From Bacteroidales bacterium UBA6397 (GTDB lineage Bacteria > Bacteroidota > Bacteroidia > Bacteroidales > UBA932): a stretch of 64,000 nucleotides of DNA. Both the position numbers and the translations under genes were made by a program. The first letter of the stretch is position 1; each line of letters opens with the position of its first letter. Under the pieces are notes generated by a model that saw only the letters and a list, made by a program, of their open reading frames with translations, did no database searches and was not told where the DNA came from. The stretch lies in the NCBI GenBank assembly GCA_002439875.1, contig DJQB01000016.1, forward strand, positions 42,126-106,125, written 5' to 3'. Below are positions 41,550 to 50,210 of this stretch, piece after piece.

Positions 41550-43631
41550 ATGGCGATTCTTCAAAAAACTCGCGAAAAAGCCGGCATGGCAGTGTCTATC
41601 ATCATTGCCTTGGCTCTTTTGTCATTCATTATTGACCCTCAAACCCTTGAGACTGCTTTTAATGCGATGTCTTCAAAGAATGATGTGGGTGTGATCAATG
41701 GTAAAACAATCTCTTATCTTGATTTCCAGCAAGATGTTGAAAAATTCACAACCATCAACGAGATTGTGACCGGTTCTTCCGCTCAGAACGAGCAGCAACA
41801 GGAGCAGGTTCGTAACGCTGCTTGGCAGAGCCTTCTGGACAAATATCTGTTCATCAAGAATGCTAAGGCTGCCGGAATCAGTGTTGGTGAAGAGGAAATG
41901 AAGGATCTTCTTGCAGGAGACATGATTTCACCTGTCATCTCTCAGAATCCAGCTTTCCAGGATGAAAACGGTAACTTCTCCAAGGAGGCTTTGCAGAACC
42001 TTCTTGATGGGATCTCTCAGGATCAGACTGGTAGAATCAGAGAGTATTGGAATTACCTTCAGAACACTGTCTATACACAGCAGTTTTACGCCAAGTATGG
42101 TTCTCTGTTCACCCAGGGCAATTTCCAGAATCCGCTTATGCTCAAAAGAGCCATAGCCGAGAACAACACCACTACGAATGTTGATTTCGTAATGATTCCT
42201 AACTATGCTCAGGACACAACTGTCAAAGTAAGTGGCGAGGAGATTAGAAAGTATTACGAATCTCACAAGAAAATGTTTAAGCAGGGTGCTTCAAGAGATA
42301 TGGAATATGTTGTCTTTGAGGTGAAGCCTTCGGAGAGTGACATCAATGCCACTAACGAAGCCATTGGAAAGGTTTACGATGAGTTCTCCACTACCGATAA
42401 CATGAAGTCTTTCCTTGCCAGAAACTCGGAGAGAAGTTTAAACGACTACTGGTATAAGGCTGGTGAGCTTGGTACTGTAAACAAGGAGATCAGCGAGTTC
42501 GTTGACAATAACGCCACTGGTACCTCACCTATTGTTTCAGACAACAATGTGTTTTATGCAGCCAGGGTCATGGCTACCGCCCAGGTTCCGGACTCTGTTT
42601 ATGTTAAGCACATTCTTCTTCAAGGTGGATCCGAGACAAAGGCTGACAGCCTTCTCAATGTGCTTTCCAAGGGGGAGAACTTCTCCAATCTTGCCGCTTC
42701 ATATTCAGCTGACACGAGAAGTGCCGCTGACGGTGAGCAGGGTAATGTTGGTTGGATGACTCAGACTTACATGATTCCTGGATTTGAATCTGTACTTACC
42801 GCTCAGGTAGGGAAGCCTTACATTGTCAAGACACAGTACGGAACTCACATAGTAGAGGTTTCCAAGAGAACAGCTCCAGTCACCAAGAAGCAGGTTGCTA
42901 TTCTTGAAAAGACAGCTCTTGCCAGTGGAGAGACATTCAACAGCTACTATGCCCAGGCAAGCAAGTTCTCTAAGATTGCAGCCGGAAAATACAACAATTA
43001 TAAGGCTGCTGTTGATTCAATGGGAATCTACTCACATCCTCTGAAAGTCACAGAGTCCACTTCTAACTATGGTTCAATTTCTCAGGCAAAGGAAGTTACC
43101 AGATGGGTGTTTGACAATAAGGTAGGAAAAGTTTCTGAGATCATAACAGTCAACAATAATTACCTGTTTATTGCGACTGTCACCGGAATCCATAAGGAAG
43201 GCATCGCGAAACTTGACGAAGTGAAAGATGTTATCCGTCAGCAGCTTTACGCAGAGAAGTCCTCAGAGAAGGCCGCTGCTGACATTGAACGCAAGATTAT
43301 GGGAATGACTGATCTTCAGGCCATAGCCGACACTCTTCATTCATCAGTGACTTCAGGAGTTGATGTGAGATTCGCGTCTTTGTCCGGACAAGGATTGGAT
43401 CCTAAGTTCATAGGAGCCGTTTCAGTCGCTAAAGAAGGGGAAATTTTCTCTATTGCCGGAACAATAGGAACATATGTGTTCAAGGTTAATTCCCGCGACA
43501 CAGGTGCTTTCTACACTGAAGATGACGCCAAAAACAACGCTGCCCAGATCAACAACTACAGTACTCAGATGATTCTTCCTGTGATGATGACTGAAGCAGA
43601 TGTAAAAGATAATAGAGCTCGTTTCTATTAG
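41550..43631 (+). CDS. Periplasmic peptidyl-prolyl isomerase, PpiD/SurA-like
   Basis: 693 residues. An N-terminal membrane anchor (AGMAVSIIIALALLSFII, about 12-29), a SurA_N/PpiD-type chaperone region (about 35-230), one clear parvulin domain (VYVKHILLQGGSETKADSLL, about 350, and KPYIVKTQYGTHIVEVSKR, about 422) and a second, degenerate one. It should help outer membrane proteins fold. Preceded by TATCTTCG at about 41501, and ended by a clear terminator. Confidence 0.9.
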   Translation: MAILQKTREKAGMAVSIIIALALLSFIIDPQTLETAFNAMSSKNDVGVINGKTISYLDFQQDVEKFTTINEIVTGSSAQNEQQQEQVRNAAWQSLLDKYLFIKNAKAAGISVGEEEMKDLLAGDMISPVISQNPAFQDENGNFSKEALQNLLDGISQDQTGRIREYWNYLQNTVYTQQFYAKYGSLFTQGNFQNPLMLKRAIAENNTTTNVDFVMIPNYAQDTTVKVSGEEIRKYYESHKKMFKQGASRDMEYVVFEVKPSESDINATNEAIGKVYDEFSTTDNMKSFLARNSERSLNDYWYKAGELGTVNKEISEFVDNNATGTSPIVSDNNVFYAARVMATAQVPDSVYVKHILLQGGSETKADSLLNVLSKGENFSNLAASYSADTRSAADGEQGNVGWMTQTYMIPGFESVLTAQVGKPYIVKTQYGTHIVEVSKRTAPVTKKQVAILEKTALASGETFNSYYAQASKFSKIAAGKYNNYKAAVDSMGIYSHPLKVTESTSNYGSISQAKEVTRWVFDNKVGKVSEIITVNNNYLFIATVTGIHKEGIAKLDEVKDVIRQQLYAEKSSEKAAADIERKIMGMTDLQAIADTLHSSVTSGVDVRFASLSGQGLDPKFIGAVSVAKEGEIFSIAGTIGTYVFKVNSRDTGAFYTEDDAKNNAAQINNYSTQMILPVMMTEADVKDNRARFY

Positions 43632-43657
43632 TAGAAAAGATAGTCATTAAATATAGC

Positions 43658-43691
43658 AGAGGGTAACTACTAATAATTTTAGTTACCCTCT
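43658..43691 (+). terminator. Terminator of the ppiD-like gene
   Basis: Perfect 12-base arms (AGAGGGTAACTA at 43658-43669, complement 43680-43691) followed by AATTTATTTT. Confidence 0.8.
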
Positions 43692-43759
43692 AATTTATTT
43701 TGATAGATTACTATGAGAGAGCGTTTGTAAAACGCAACACAGCATCATTGCTGTGAATT

Positions 43760-44863
43760 TTACACGTTGAACAGGAAGTGCATGATGTCACCGTCCTGAA
43801 CTACATATTCCTTACCTTCGGTGGCTAGTTTGCCAGCGGCTCTTACAGCGCTTTCGCTGCCTAGGGTGACGAAGTCATCGTACTTGATGACCTCGGCCCT
43901 GATGAAGCCTTTCTCGAAATCAGTGTGAATTACTCCAGCGGCTTTAGGGGCTTTGTCGCCTTTATGAATTGTCCAAGCTCTGCATTCATCGGCTCCTGCT
44001 GTGAAGAATGTCTGGAGACCGAGCAGATGGTAGGCTCCTTGAATGAGCCTTACGACTCCGGATTCTTTAAGTCCCATCTCATCAAGGAACATCTGACGAT
44101 CCTCGTAGGAGTCCATCTCAGCAATCTCAGACTCGGTTTTAGCAGAGATTACGAGAATCTCCGCATTTTCCTCCTTAACAGCTTCACGTACTGCGTCAAC
44201 GTACTTGTTGCCATTGACAGCGGACGCATCATCCACATTGCAGATGTACATCACTGGCTTGTTGGTCAGCAGGAAAAGATCTTTGGCCATCGCTGCCTCC
44301 TCTTCATTGATGAACTCCACAGTTCTGCACGATTTACCTTGTTCAAGAGCCTCTTTATAGCGGAGCAGAAGAGCTACTAATTTCTTTGCATCCTTGTCTC
44401 CTCCCGTTGTAGCCTGTTTCTGACTTTTGGCAAGACGAGTCTCAACCGTTTCAAGGTCTTTGATCTGGAGTTCAGTGTCAACTACTTCCTTGTCTCTTAC
44501 GGGATCTACAGAGCCATCAACATGAACTATGTTTCCATCGTCAAAGCATCTGAGGACATGAAGGATGGCATCAGTCTCACGGATGTTTGCAAGAAATTGA
44601 TTGCCAAGACCTTCTCCTTTGCTTGCACCTTTCACTAATCCTGCGATGTCCACGATGTCAACAGTAGCTGGAACTACGCTCTTAGGCTTGCACATGTCCG
44701 CGAGCACCTCCAGCCTCTTGTCCGGAACGTTGGTCGAGCCGAGATTAGGCTCTATCGTGCAGAAAGGAAAGTTCGCGCTCTGGGCTTTGCCTGAGCTAAC
44801 ACAGTTGAACAAAGTGGACTTTCCGACATTAGGAAGTCCGACTATACCGCATTTCAATGACAT
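43760..44863 (-). CDS. ychF: Redox-regulated ATPase YchF
   Basis: 367 residues, Obg-family nucleotide-binding protein with GIVGLPNVGKSTLFN (7-21), IVDIAGLVKGASKGEGLG (about 70), the NVDD-type base-recognition motif and a C-terminal TGS domain (TIHKGDKAPKAAGVIHTDFE, about 303). YchF prefers ATP over GTP. A TATCTTTG box (44904-44911, minus) lies 41 bases upstream; a shortened MITE-like copy sits right behind that box. Confidence 0.95.
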   Translation of the reverse strand: MSLKCGIVGLPNVGKSTLFNCVSSGKAQSANFPFCTIEPNLGSTNVPDKRLEVLADMCKPKSVVPATVDIVDIAGLVKGASKGEGLGNQFLANIRETDAILHVLRCFDDGNIVHVDGSVDPVRDKEVVDTELQIKDLETVETRLAKSQKQATTGGDKDAKKLVALLLRYKEALEQGKSCRTVEFINEEEAAMAKDLFLLTNKPVMYICNVDDASAVNGNKYVDAVREAVKEENAEILVISAKTESEIAEMDSYEDRQMFLDEMGLKESGVVRLIQGAYHLLGLQTFFTAGADECRAWTIHKGDKAPKAAGVIHTDFEKGFIRAEVIKYDDFVTLGSESAVRAAGKLATEGKEYVVQDGDIMHFLFNV

Positions 44864-44903
44864 ATCTTATTGAATAATATAATTCTGTTTACAAAACTGA
44901 TGA

Positions 44904-44911
44904 CAAAGATA
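44904..44911 (-). promoter_or_regulatory. -7 box for ychF
   Basis: TATCTTTG on the minus strand. The expected -33 position falls inside the MITE-like copy at 44919-44991, which may have replaced the original upstream sequence. Confidence 0.5.
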
Positions 44912-44918
44912 CAAATTA

Positions 44919-44991
44919 AGAAGATGTTTTGATTTGTTTGAAATGTTCTTTGAGGTGAAAATTCTTCAAAATCCAGATCAAAACAGCTTTT
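44919..44991. repeat. MITE-like element, shortened copy 2
   Basis: 73 bases starting AGAAGATGTTTTGATTTG and ending CAGATCAAAACAGCTTTT; internal part reduced to AAATGTTCTTTGAGGTGAAA plus a short join. The terminal repeats have begun to drift. It lies between the divergent ychF and nuclease genes. Confidence 0.7.
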
Positions 44992-45160
44992 AAGTAATCC
45001 TTAAATAAATAAGTTGCCGCACTAAGGGCTTGTTTTGTAATCGTCGGACTGTGGGAGAGAAAATATCCAGGGGTAAGTTTGGTGGTATTTTCTTTACTTT
45101 TGAAAGAGTTTATGTTTCTTAGTTTTATTTACATTTTTGTGTCGCATTTTTGTCTGTGGA

Positions 45161-46186
45161 ATGAAAAGGATGCTCATCATAATCTCAGTCTTTCTTCTCT
45201 TTCCTGCCGCCATTGAAGTACATAGTGTTCATTCTTTAAATGTTTCTTATGCGGCCGGAGGAGAAGATCAGACTGTTGTCATGTTCTGGAATCTGGAGAA
45301 CCTTTTCGACTGGCGCAGGGACAGTCTCAACGGCAGTGATTCAGAGGCCGAGTTTACTTCTTTTGGAAAAAGGCATTGGACAAAGCGTAGGTTTATGGCG
45401 AAATGCAACGCGATAGCAAAGTCGATGTTCTGGGTCAAAGATAGCGAAGGAGTCTTTCCTGATGTCATAGGAATAGCTGAGGTAGAGAACCGCTTTGTTC
45501 TAGAAAAGCTTCTGAAGGACACACCTCTTTACAAAACGGACTATCGGATTGTGCATTTCGACTCACCGGATCCACGCGGTATAGATGTGGCTCTATTATA
45601 TCGAGAATCCAGGCTGACACTGATTCAGGCTGTGCCGCTTAAGGTCGGTGCGGGAACCGATCCCCCTATCAGGACCAGGGATATTCTTTTGACAAAATTC
45701 CGAAAGCCGGATGGGGATAGCGTTGTGTTTTTGGTAAATCATCATCCATCCAAGTATGGAGGTAACACAGGTGATAGAAGAGTAGTGGCGCTAAGGAGGT
45801 TGCGTGAGGCAACCGACTCTCTTCAAAAGTCTGGTTTAAAGAATATAGTAGCGATGGGGGACTTCAATGACACACCAGAAAATCAGGCTTTCGGAATATT
45901 AACGGATAGGGAGCCTTATTATTTAATTAACCTTGCGGCTCCGTTGGCGTTAAAAGGTGAGGGAACTATAAGATATTCAGGTAAATGGGAAATGATTGAC
46001 ATGTTTTTCATTTCGGATGGGGTTATAGTAGATGGGAATATTCCTAAAATGAAAGTTTTGAGAGTGCCTTTCCTTATGACGCGGGATAATGCTCATTCAG
46101 GGGAGAAACCGCTAAGGACTTTCACAGGACCGCGTTATGTCGGGGGAGTAAGCGATCATTGTCCGATTATTGTGTGGATTAAGTAG
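45161..46186 (+). CDS. Endonuclease/exonuclease/phosphatase family protein, exported
   Basis: 341 residues from ATG at 45161, chosen for its signal peptide (MKRMLIIISVFLLFPAAIEV); an in-frame upstream start at 45137 is less likely. EEP-fold signatures: VVMFWNLENLFDWRRD (about 32-47), IGIAEVENRFVLEKLL, RGIDVALLYRES, VNHHPSKYGG, MGDFNDTPEN and the final GGVSDHCPIIVW, giving the Asn, Glu, Asp/Asn and His of the catalytic centre. Probably a periplasmic nuclease or phosphodiesterase. Confidence 0.85.
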   Translation: MKRMLIIISVFLLFPAAIEVHSVHSLNVSYAAGGEDQTVVMFWNLENLFDWRRDSLNGSDSEAEFTSFGKRHWTKRRFMAKCNAIAKSMFWVKDSEGVFPDVIGIAEVENRFVLEKLLKDTPLYKTDYRIVHFDSPDPRGIDVALLYRESRLTLIQAVPLKVGAGTDPPIRTRDILLTKFRKPDGDSVVFLVNHHPSKYGGNTGDRRVVALRRLREATDSLQKSGLKNIVAMGDFNDTPENQAFGILTDREPYYLINLAAPLALKGEGTIRYSGKWEMIDMFFISDGVIVDGNIPKMKVLRVPFLMTRDNAHSGEKPLRTFTGPRYVGGVSDHCPIIVWIK

Positions 46187-46275
46187 AGAATCAATAAATA
46201 ATTATTAAATTTGCCTTATTGGAAGTCAACCCGTATGGAAGTTTCCAGAAACGAACAAAACTAAAATCACATAAT

Positions 46276-47427
46276 ATGGAAATGAAGAAAAAAATCAGAG
46301 AGAAATTTAAGACTCTCTTCGGATTGGAAGGCGAGATTTTCGCTTCCGCTGGACGTATTAATCTTATTGGCGAACACACTGACTACAATGGAGGCTATGT
46401 TTTTCCGGGAGCAATTGACTGCGGAATCATGGCTGAAATCAAGTTAAACGGAACCCAGAAGGTAAAGGCATTCTCGATTGACTATGATGAGTATGTCGAG
46501 TTCGGACTCAATGAAGAGGACAAACCTAAGCAGCATTGGGCCAGCTACATCTTCGGTGTGTGCAGGGAGACCATCAAGCGTGGCGGAAAGGTAGAGGGTT
46601 TTGACACTGTCTTTGCAGGAGATGTTCCTCTTGGAGCCGGACTGTCCTCGTCAGCCGCTTTGGAGAGTACATTCGCCTACGCAATCAATTACCTGTTCGA
46701 CAACAAAATTGACAAGTTTGAACTTGCCAAGATCGGCCAGTCCACCGAGCATAACTACTGCGGTGTCAACTGTGGCATCATGGATCAGTTCGCATCTATT
46801 TTCGGAAAGAAGGGCAGTCTTATCCGTCTTGATTGCAAGACATTGGTGTACAAGTACTTCCCGTTTGATCCTAAGGGCTACAAACTCGTCCTTGTCGATT
46901 CTTGTGTGAAACATGAACTGGCATCTTCAGCGTATAACAAAAGGAGAGAGTCCTGCGAGAACGCCGCGAAGGCTATCAGAAAGAATCATCCTGACGTGGA
47001 GTTCCTTAGTGATGCCAAAAGAGTTTGGCTTGATGAGGTTCGCGAGGAGATTTCAGAGGAGGATTTCCTCAGAGCTGAGTATGTTATCGGTGAGGTTCAG
47101 AGGGTTCTTGACGTTTGTGACGCCCTTGAAAGAGGAGACTACGTGACAGTGGGTGAGATGATGTACCAGACCCACTTCGGCCTCAGCAGGCTCTATGAGG
47201 TAAGCTGCGAGGAACTCGACTTCCTCAACAAGTTGGCGCGCAAGTGCGAGGTGACAGGTTCACGCGTTATGGGCGGAGGCTTCGGAGGTTGCACGATCAA
47301 CCTTGTAAAAGATGAACTTTACGAGGGATTCATTGCCGCTGTGAAAGAGCAGTTCCCTGCCAAGTTCGGTCACGATCCGAAGTTCTATGACGTGGTGATC
47401 AGCGACGGTGCCAGAAGAATAGAATAA
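46276..47427 (+). CDS. galK: Galactokinase
   Basis: 383 residues from ATG at 46276. GHMP-kinase motifs: galactose-binding GRINLIGEHTDYNGGYVFPG (about 24-43), ATP-binding VPLGAGLSSSAALES (about 117-131) and VMGGGFGGCTINLV near the C-terminus. Leloir pathway, phosphorylating alpha-D-galactose. galM, the mutarotase that supplies alpha-galactose, is 10 kb away at 57925. A TAAATTTG box is at 46206-46213, and a terminator follows. Confidence 0.95.
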   Translation: MEMKKKIREKFKTLFGLEGEIFASAGRINLIGEHTDYNGGYVFPGAIDCGIMAEIKLNGTQKVKAFSIDYDEYVEFGLNEEDKPKQHWASYIFGVCRETIKRGGKVEGFDTVFAGDVPLGAGLSSSAALESTFAYAINYLFDNKIDKFELAKIGQSTEHNYCGVNCGIMDQFASIFGKKGSLIRLDCKTLVYKYFPFDPKGYKLVLVDSCVKHELASSAYNKRRESCENAAKAIRKNHPDVEFLSDAKRVWLDEVREEISEEDFLRAEYVIGEVQRVLDVCDALERGDYVTVGEMMYQTHFGLSRLYEVSCEELDFLNKLARKCEVTGSRVMGGGFGGCTINLVKDELYEGFIAAVKEQFPAKFGHDPKFYDVVISDGARRIE

Positions 47428-47446
47428 TTTTTTTACTTAATACGAC

Positions 47447-47482
47447 AAAGGGTCGCACGGGATTGTTCCTCTGCGGCCCTTT
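47447..47482 (+). terminator. Intrinsic terminator of galK
   Basis: AAAGGGTCGC (47447-47456) pairs with GCGGCCCTTT (47473-47482), followed by AATTTTAA. Confidence 0.75.
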
Positions 47483-47596
47483 AATTTTAAGTCTATATAC
47501 TTGATAACTTGTGTTTTTCAAATTCTCTACCAACCATATTTATTCCTTATTTAGCCAAAATGAAATATATTGGTTTTGGCTAAATAAAGCGATGCG

Positions 47597-48247
47597 TTAC
47601 CTGAAGAAGCGGGCGACCCAGGCGGGGTCGATGCGGGAGAAGCCGGGGGAGGGTTTGACGGAGGGGTTGCGTCGGATGATGCCGGCGCAGTCTTCGTAGA
47701 CATTGAATCCGATGCGAAGGCCGTGCATCTGGCCGTCTTTCGGGTAGGAGAACTCGATGTCGTTGTCAGGACCGTCAATGTGATAGAACTTGAACGGGGT
47801 GCTGAGCAGATCCTTGGCGCCGCCTTTCTCCATCATCTCCATCTTGGTGATGTACTTGCACATCTCGATCACGCAGTCATCCAGACCTGCATCGAAGATG
47901 TTGACTTTCTCAATCAGTGATCCGACATCGCTCACTCGTCGGAGTGTGTAACCTGCAAGAGTTTCGGAAATTTTCTCGTATTGAGTCTCAAGAGCTTTCT
48001 CTTGATCCTCCGGAAGGATTCCGTCGGGCATAAGCCAGATCATAAGCCGCTCGGTAGGGTCGTGGTAAAGTGTCTGACCCTGAATGAGATTCGCCTTGCC
48101 GCAATGTGGGCATTCCCACACGAACAGCGAGCCGTCCTTGACTTTAGCCTTGAGTTCCGGATTCTCTCCGACATTTATGCGGTTCCAGACTTCTATTCCG
48201 TGCTTTTCTCCGCAGGCCGGGCAAACGGCCGTAACCTTCTCTGACAT
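47597..48247 (-). CDS. CpXC domain protein
   Basis: 216 residues. The N-terminus has two zinc-ribbon-like pairs, CPAC (Cys9, Cys12) and CPHC (Cys46, Cys49), followed by the CpXC-type body (GQTLYHDPTERLMIWLMPDG). Function of the family is unknown. Start ATG lies in a GAATATG context. It stands 85 bases downstream of the small membrane-protein gene and might belong to the same operon. Confidence 0.8.
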   Translation of the reverse strand: MSEKVTAVCPACGEKHGIEVWNRINVGENPELKAKVKDGSLFVWECPHCGKANLIQGQTLYHDPTERLMIWLMPDGILPEDQEKALETQYEKISETLAGYTLRRVSDVGSLIEKVNIFDAGLDDCVIEMCKYITKMEMMEKGGAKDLLSTPFKFYHIDGPDNDIEFSYPKDGQMHGLRIGFNVYEDCAGIIRRNPSVKPSPGFSRIDPAWVARFFR

Positions 48248-48332
48248 ATTCGTTTAATCTAATTATTTAATAATAATTGTCGGTTGTATTCATCACAGCT
48301 GGCTTGATGAGGGGAAAGAATATTCCAACCTC

Positions 48333-48608
48333 CTATTTATCAAGCCATTTCCAGACCTTGTACATCAGCGCTCCCCAGACGAGGAACAGGACCACATAGA
48401 TCCACAGCGGCAGTTTGGCTGCATAATGCGTGCCTTGGGTGTACTTTTCGAACTCCGGGATGTCAGCGTAGTAATATGCCCCTGCCCCGAAGTCGAGCGA
48501 GTCCTGAAGCCCGAGACCGCGCGCCATTATGTAAAGGGCGGCCAGAACGGTCGCCCCTATGACGGTCAGGGTAAGAACCTTGACGATTCTTTTGCCTGGG
48601 ATATTCAT
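48333..48608 (-). CDS. Small two-helix membrane protein coupled to the YeiH-type exporter
   Basis: 91 residues with two membrane helices (about 9-29 and 65-86) separated by an acidic/tyrosine-rich periplasmic loop (FGAGAYYYADIPEFEKYTQG). Its start codon overlaps the stop of the exporter gene (one-base overlap at 48608), so it is translationally coupled and likely an accessory subunit. No family recognised. Confidence 0.75.
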   Translation of the reverse strand: MNIPGKRIVKVLTLTVIGATVLAALYIMARGLGLQDSLDFGAGAYYYADIPEFEKYTQGTHYAAKLPLWIYVVLFLVWGALMYKVWKWLDK

Positions 48609-49960
48609 TAATCAAGAACAGGGATCGGGAAGAACTTGCCGGAGAGGAGGAACCAGACAGCGAAGAACGTCAGCGCGATGTTGAAAAGCTGGCCGATGAT
48701 GTAGAGCCAGAGTACCTTGCCGCCCTGCATCTGCTTGATGATCTCCTTGAAGTTCGTGTCCAGCCCGATGCTTGTGAACGCCAGCACGAACGCCCAGTTC
48801 TTGTACTGGTCAAGCACCTTGTTGATGGCTCCGACCTGATCTGCTCCGCAGAGAGGCTGGATGAGGAACGAGGCCACCATCGATGCGATGAAGAAACCGA
48901 GGATGAACTTCGGGAATCTGTACCAGATCTCGCCCGCACCCACTTTAGCCCCTGTGTTGTCCACCCTTGTGGCGAAGAAGACGGCCACGAAGAAAGCGAT
49001 GAAACCGATGAGGATGTTCTGGATTGATTTCACGAGCACGGCGGCCTGCTGAGCTTCAGGACCGAGAGCTGTTCCTGCCACAACGACAGCACCGGTTGAG
49101 TCAACAGTGCCTCCGATGAGCGAACCGCCCATAATCTGAGACATTCCGCATGCCTTGATGATCACAGGCTCAAGCACCATCATGATGATTGTGAATATGA
49201 TGGATATGGACACCGTGATGGAAAGGTCATTCTTCTTGGCGTTTGATGCCGCCGCGGTGGCGATCGCCGCGCTGGTCCCGCAGACACTGGTCGCCGTTGC
49301 CATCGTGATGACAAGCGGTTTGTTACCAATTTTCAAGACTCTGGTTCCGAACCACCACATGAACAGAATCACAATCGGAGTTACTATCCAAGCTATTCCA
49401 AGACCGTATAGACCGAATTTGGCGATGTTGGAGAACAGCACTGAGAATCCCATGATGACAAGACCGGACTTGATGTAGAACTCAGTCTTGATGGCCGGTT
49501 TGAGCCAGTTCGGAACGCCTACCGTGTTGGAGATTAAAAGGCCGACCAGAAGTGCCCAGAAAGCCCATTCGAGGTAGCGGTTGAGGGTATATTCCGCGCT
49601 GATGAGACGAACCACAAGGGCGATGACGAACAGTCCGATGATTGCGGGAATATATTTCTTTACGCTTTCGCCCTGGAGTTTGACTCCGATTGTGAACAAC
49701 GCTCCGAGAGTGATGAAAGTCACAAGGAACTTGCGCCAGAATGCCCATGCTCCAAGCTGCTCACCCAATGGGACAACCTTTGCAGCCGCAGCATCCGAGA
49801 GATTCTCACCGAGAGTCCATGTGGCGAATTTCACCGCTGAAAAATCAAATGCTTTTGTAAGGACAGCGATGCAGGCGATGATGATCACAATGCCACCGAT
49901 CCAGATTGCCTGCCAGTCCTCCTTGCCCCAAAAAGCGGGGACGGTCTTGCCTTTCTCCAT
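48608..49960 (-). CDS. YeiH family putative sulfate exporter
   Basis: 450 residues, about eleven membrane helices, matching the YeiH/YadS Cons_hypoth698 family: VGVPNWLKPAIKTEFYIKSG (about 155-174), TATSVCGTSAAIATAAASNAKKN (about 232) and MGGSLIGGTVDSTGAVVVAG (about 286). Family members are annotated as sulfate or sulfonate exporters; the true substrate is uncertain. The N-terminus has an extra ~50 residues before the first core helices. It has a full promoter (49996-50027). Confidence 0.85.
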   Translation of the reverse strand: MEKGKTVPAFWGKEDWQAIWIGGIVIIIACIAVLTKAFDFSAVKFATWTLGENLSDAAAAKVVPLGEQLGAWAFWRKFLVTFITLGALFTIGVKLQGESVKKYIPAIIGLFVIALVVRLISAEYTLNRYLEWAFWALLVGLLISNTVGVPNWLKPAIKTEFYIKSGLVIMGFSVLFSNIAKFGLYGLGIAWIVTPIVILFMWWFGTRVLKIGNKPLVITMATATSVCGTSAAIATAAASNAKKNDLSITVSISIIFTIIMMVLEPVIIKACGMSQIMGGSLIGGTVDSTGAVVVAGTALGPEAQQAAVLVKSIQNILIGFIAFFVAVFFATRVDNTGAKVGAGEIWYRFPKFILGFFIASMVASFLIQPLCGADQVGAINKVLDQYKNWAFVLAFTSIGLDTNFKEIIKQMQGGKVLWLYIIGQLFNIALTFFAVWFLLSGKFFPIPVLD

Positions 49961-49995
49961 CTGTAGAAAAATTAGTATAATGTTTTACTATTTTG

Positions 49996-50027
49996 CAAAG
50001 ATAAAACAACTGACGCATTCTCGCAAA
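49996..50027 (-). promoter_or_regulatory. Promoter of the YeiH-type exporter operon
   Basis: On the minus strand TTTG (50024-50027), 20 bases, TATCTTTG (49996-50003), 36 bases before the start. Confidence 0.7.
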
Positions 50028-50047
50028 ACTTTTTCAAGATGTGACTT

Positions 50048-50210
50048 AGAAGCTGTTTTAATTTATTTGAAATGTTCTTTGAGGTGAAAAAATCTTCATT
50101 TCCTTCCCGCTTCTTCAGTCAGATAGTACCGCTATCTTCCTTGGAAGAAGCGGTCGAACCTGAAGTTTTTCACTATCAAACCTTCAAACAAACAAATCAA
50201 AACAGCTTCT
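50048..50210. repeat. MITE-like element, copy 3
   Basis: 163 bases, beginning AGAAGCTGTTTTAATTTA and ending CAAATCAAAACAGCTTCT, with the same nested inner palindrome as copy 1 (CCGCTTCTTC / GAAGAAGCGG). Its last base is the first base of the stop codon of the large surface-protein gene on the minus strand, so it may supply that gene's terminator. Confidence 0.75.
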
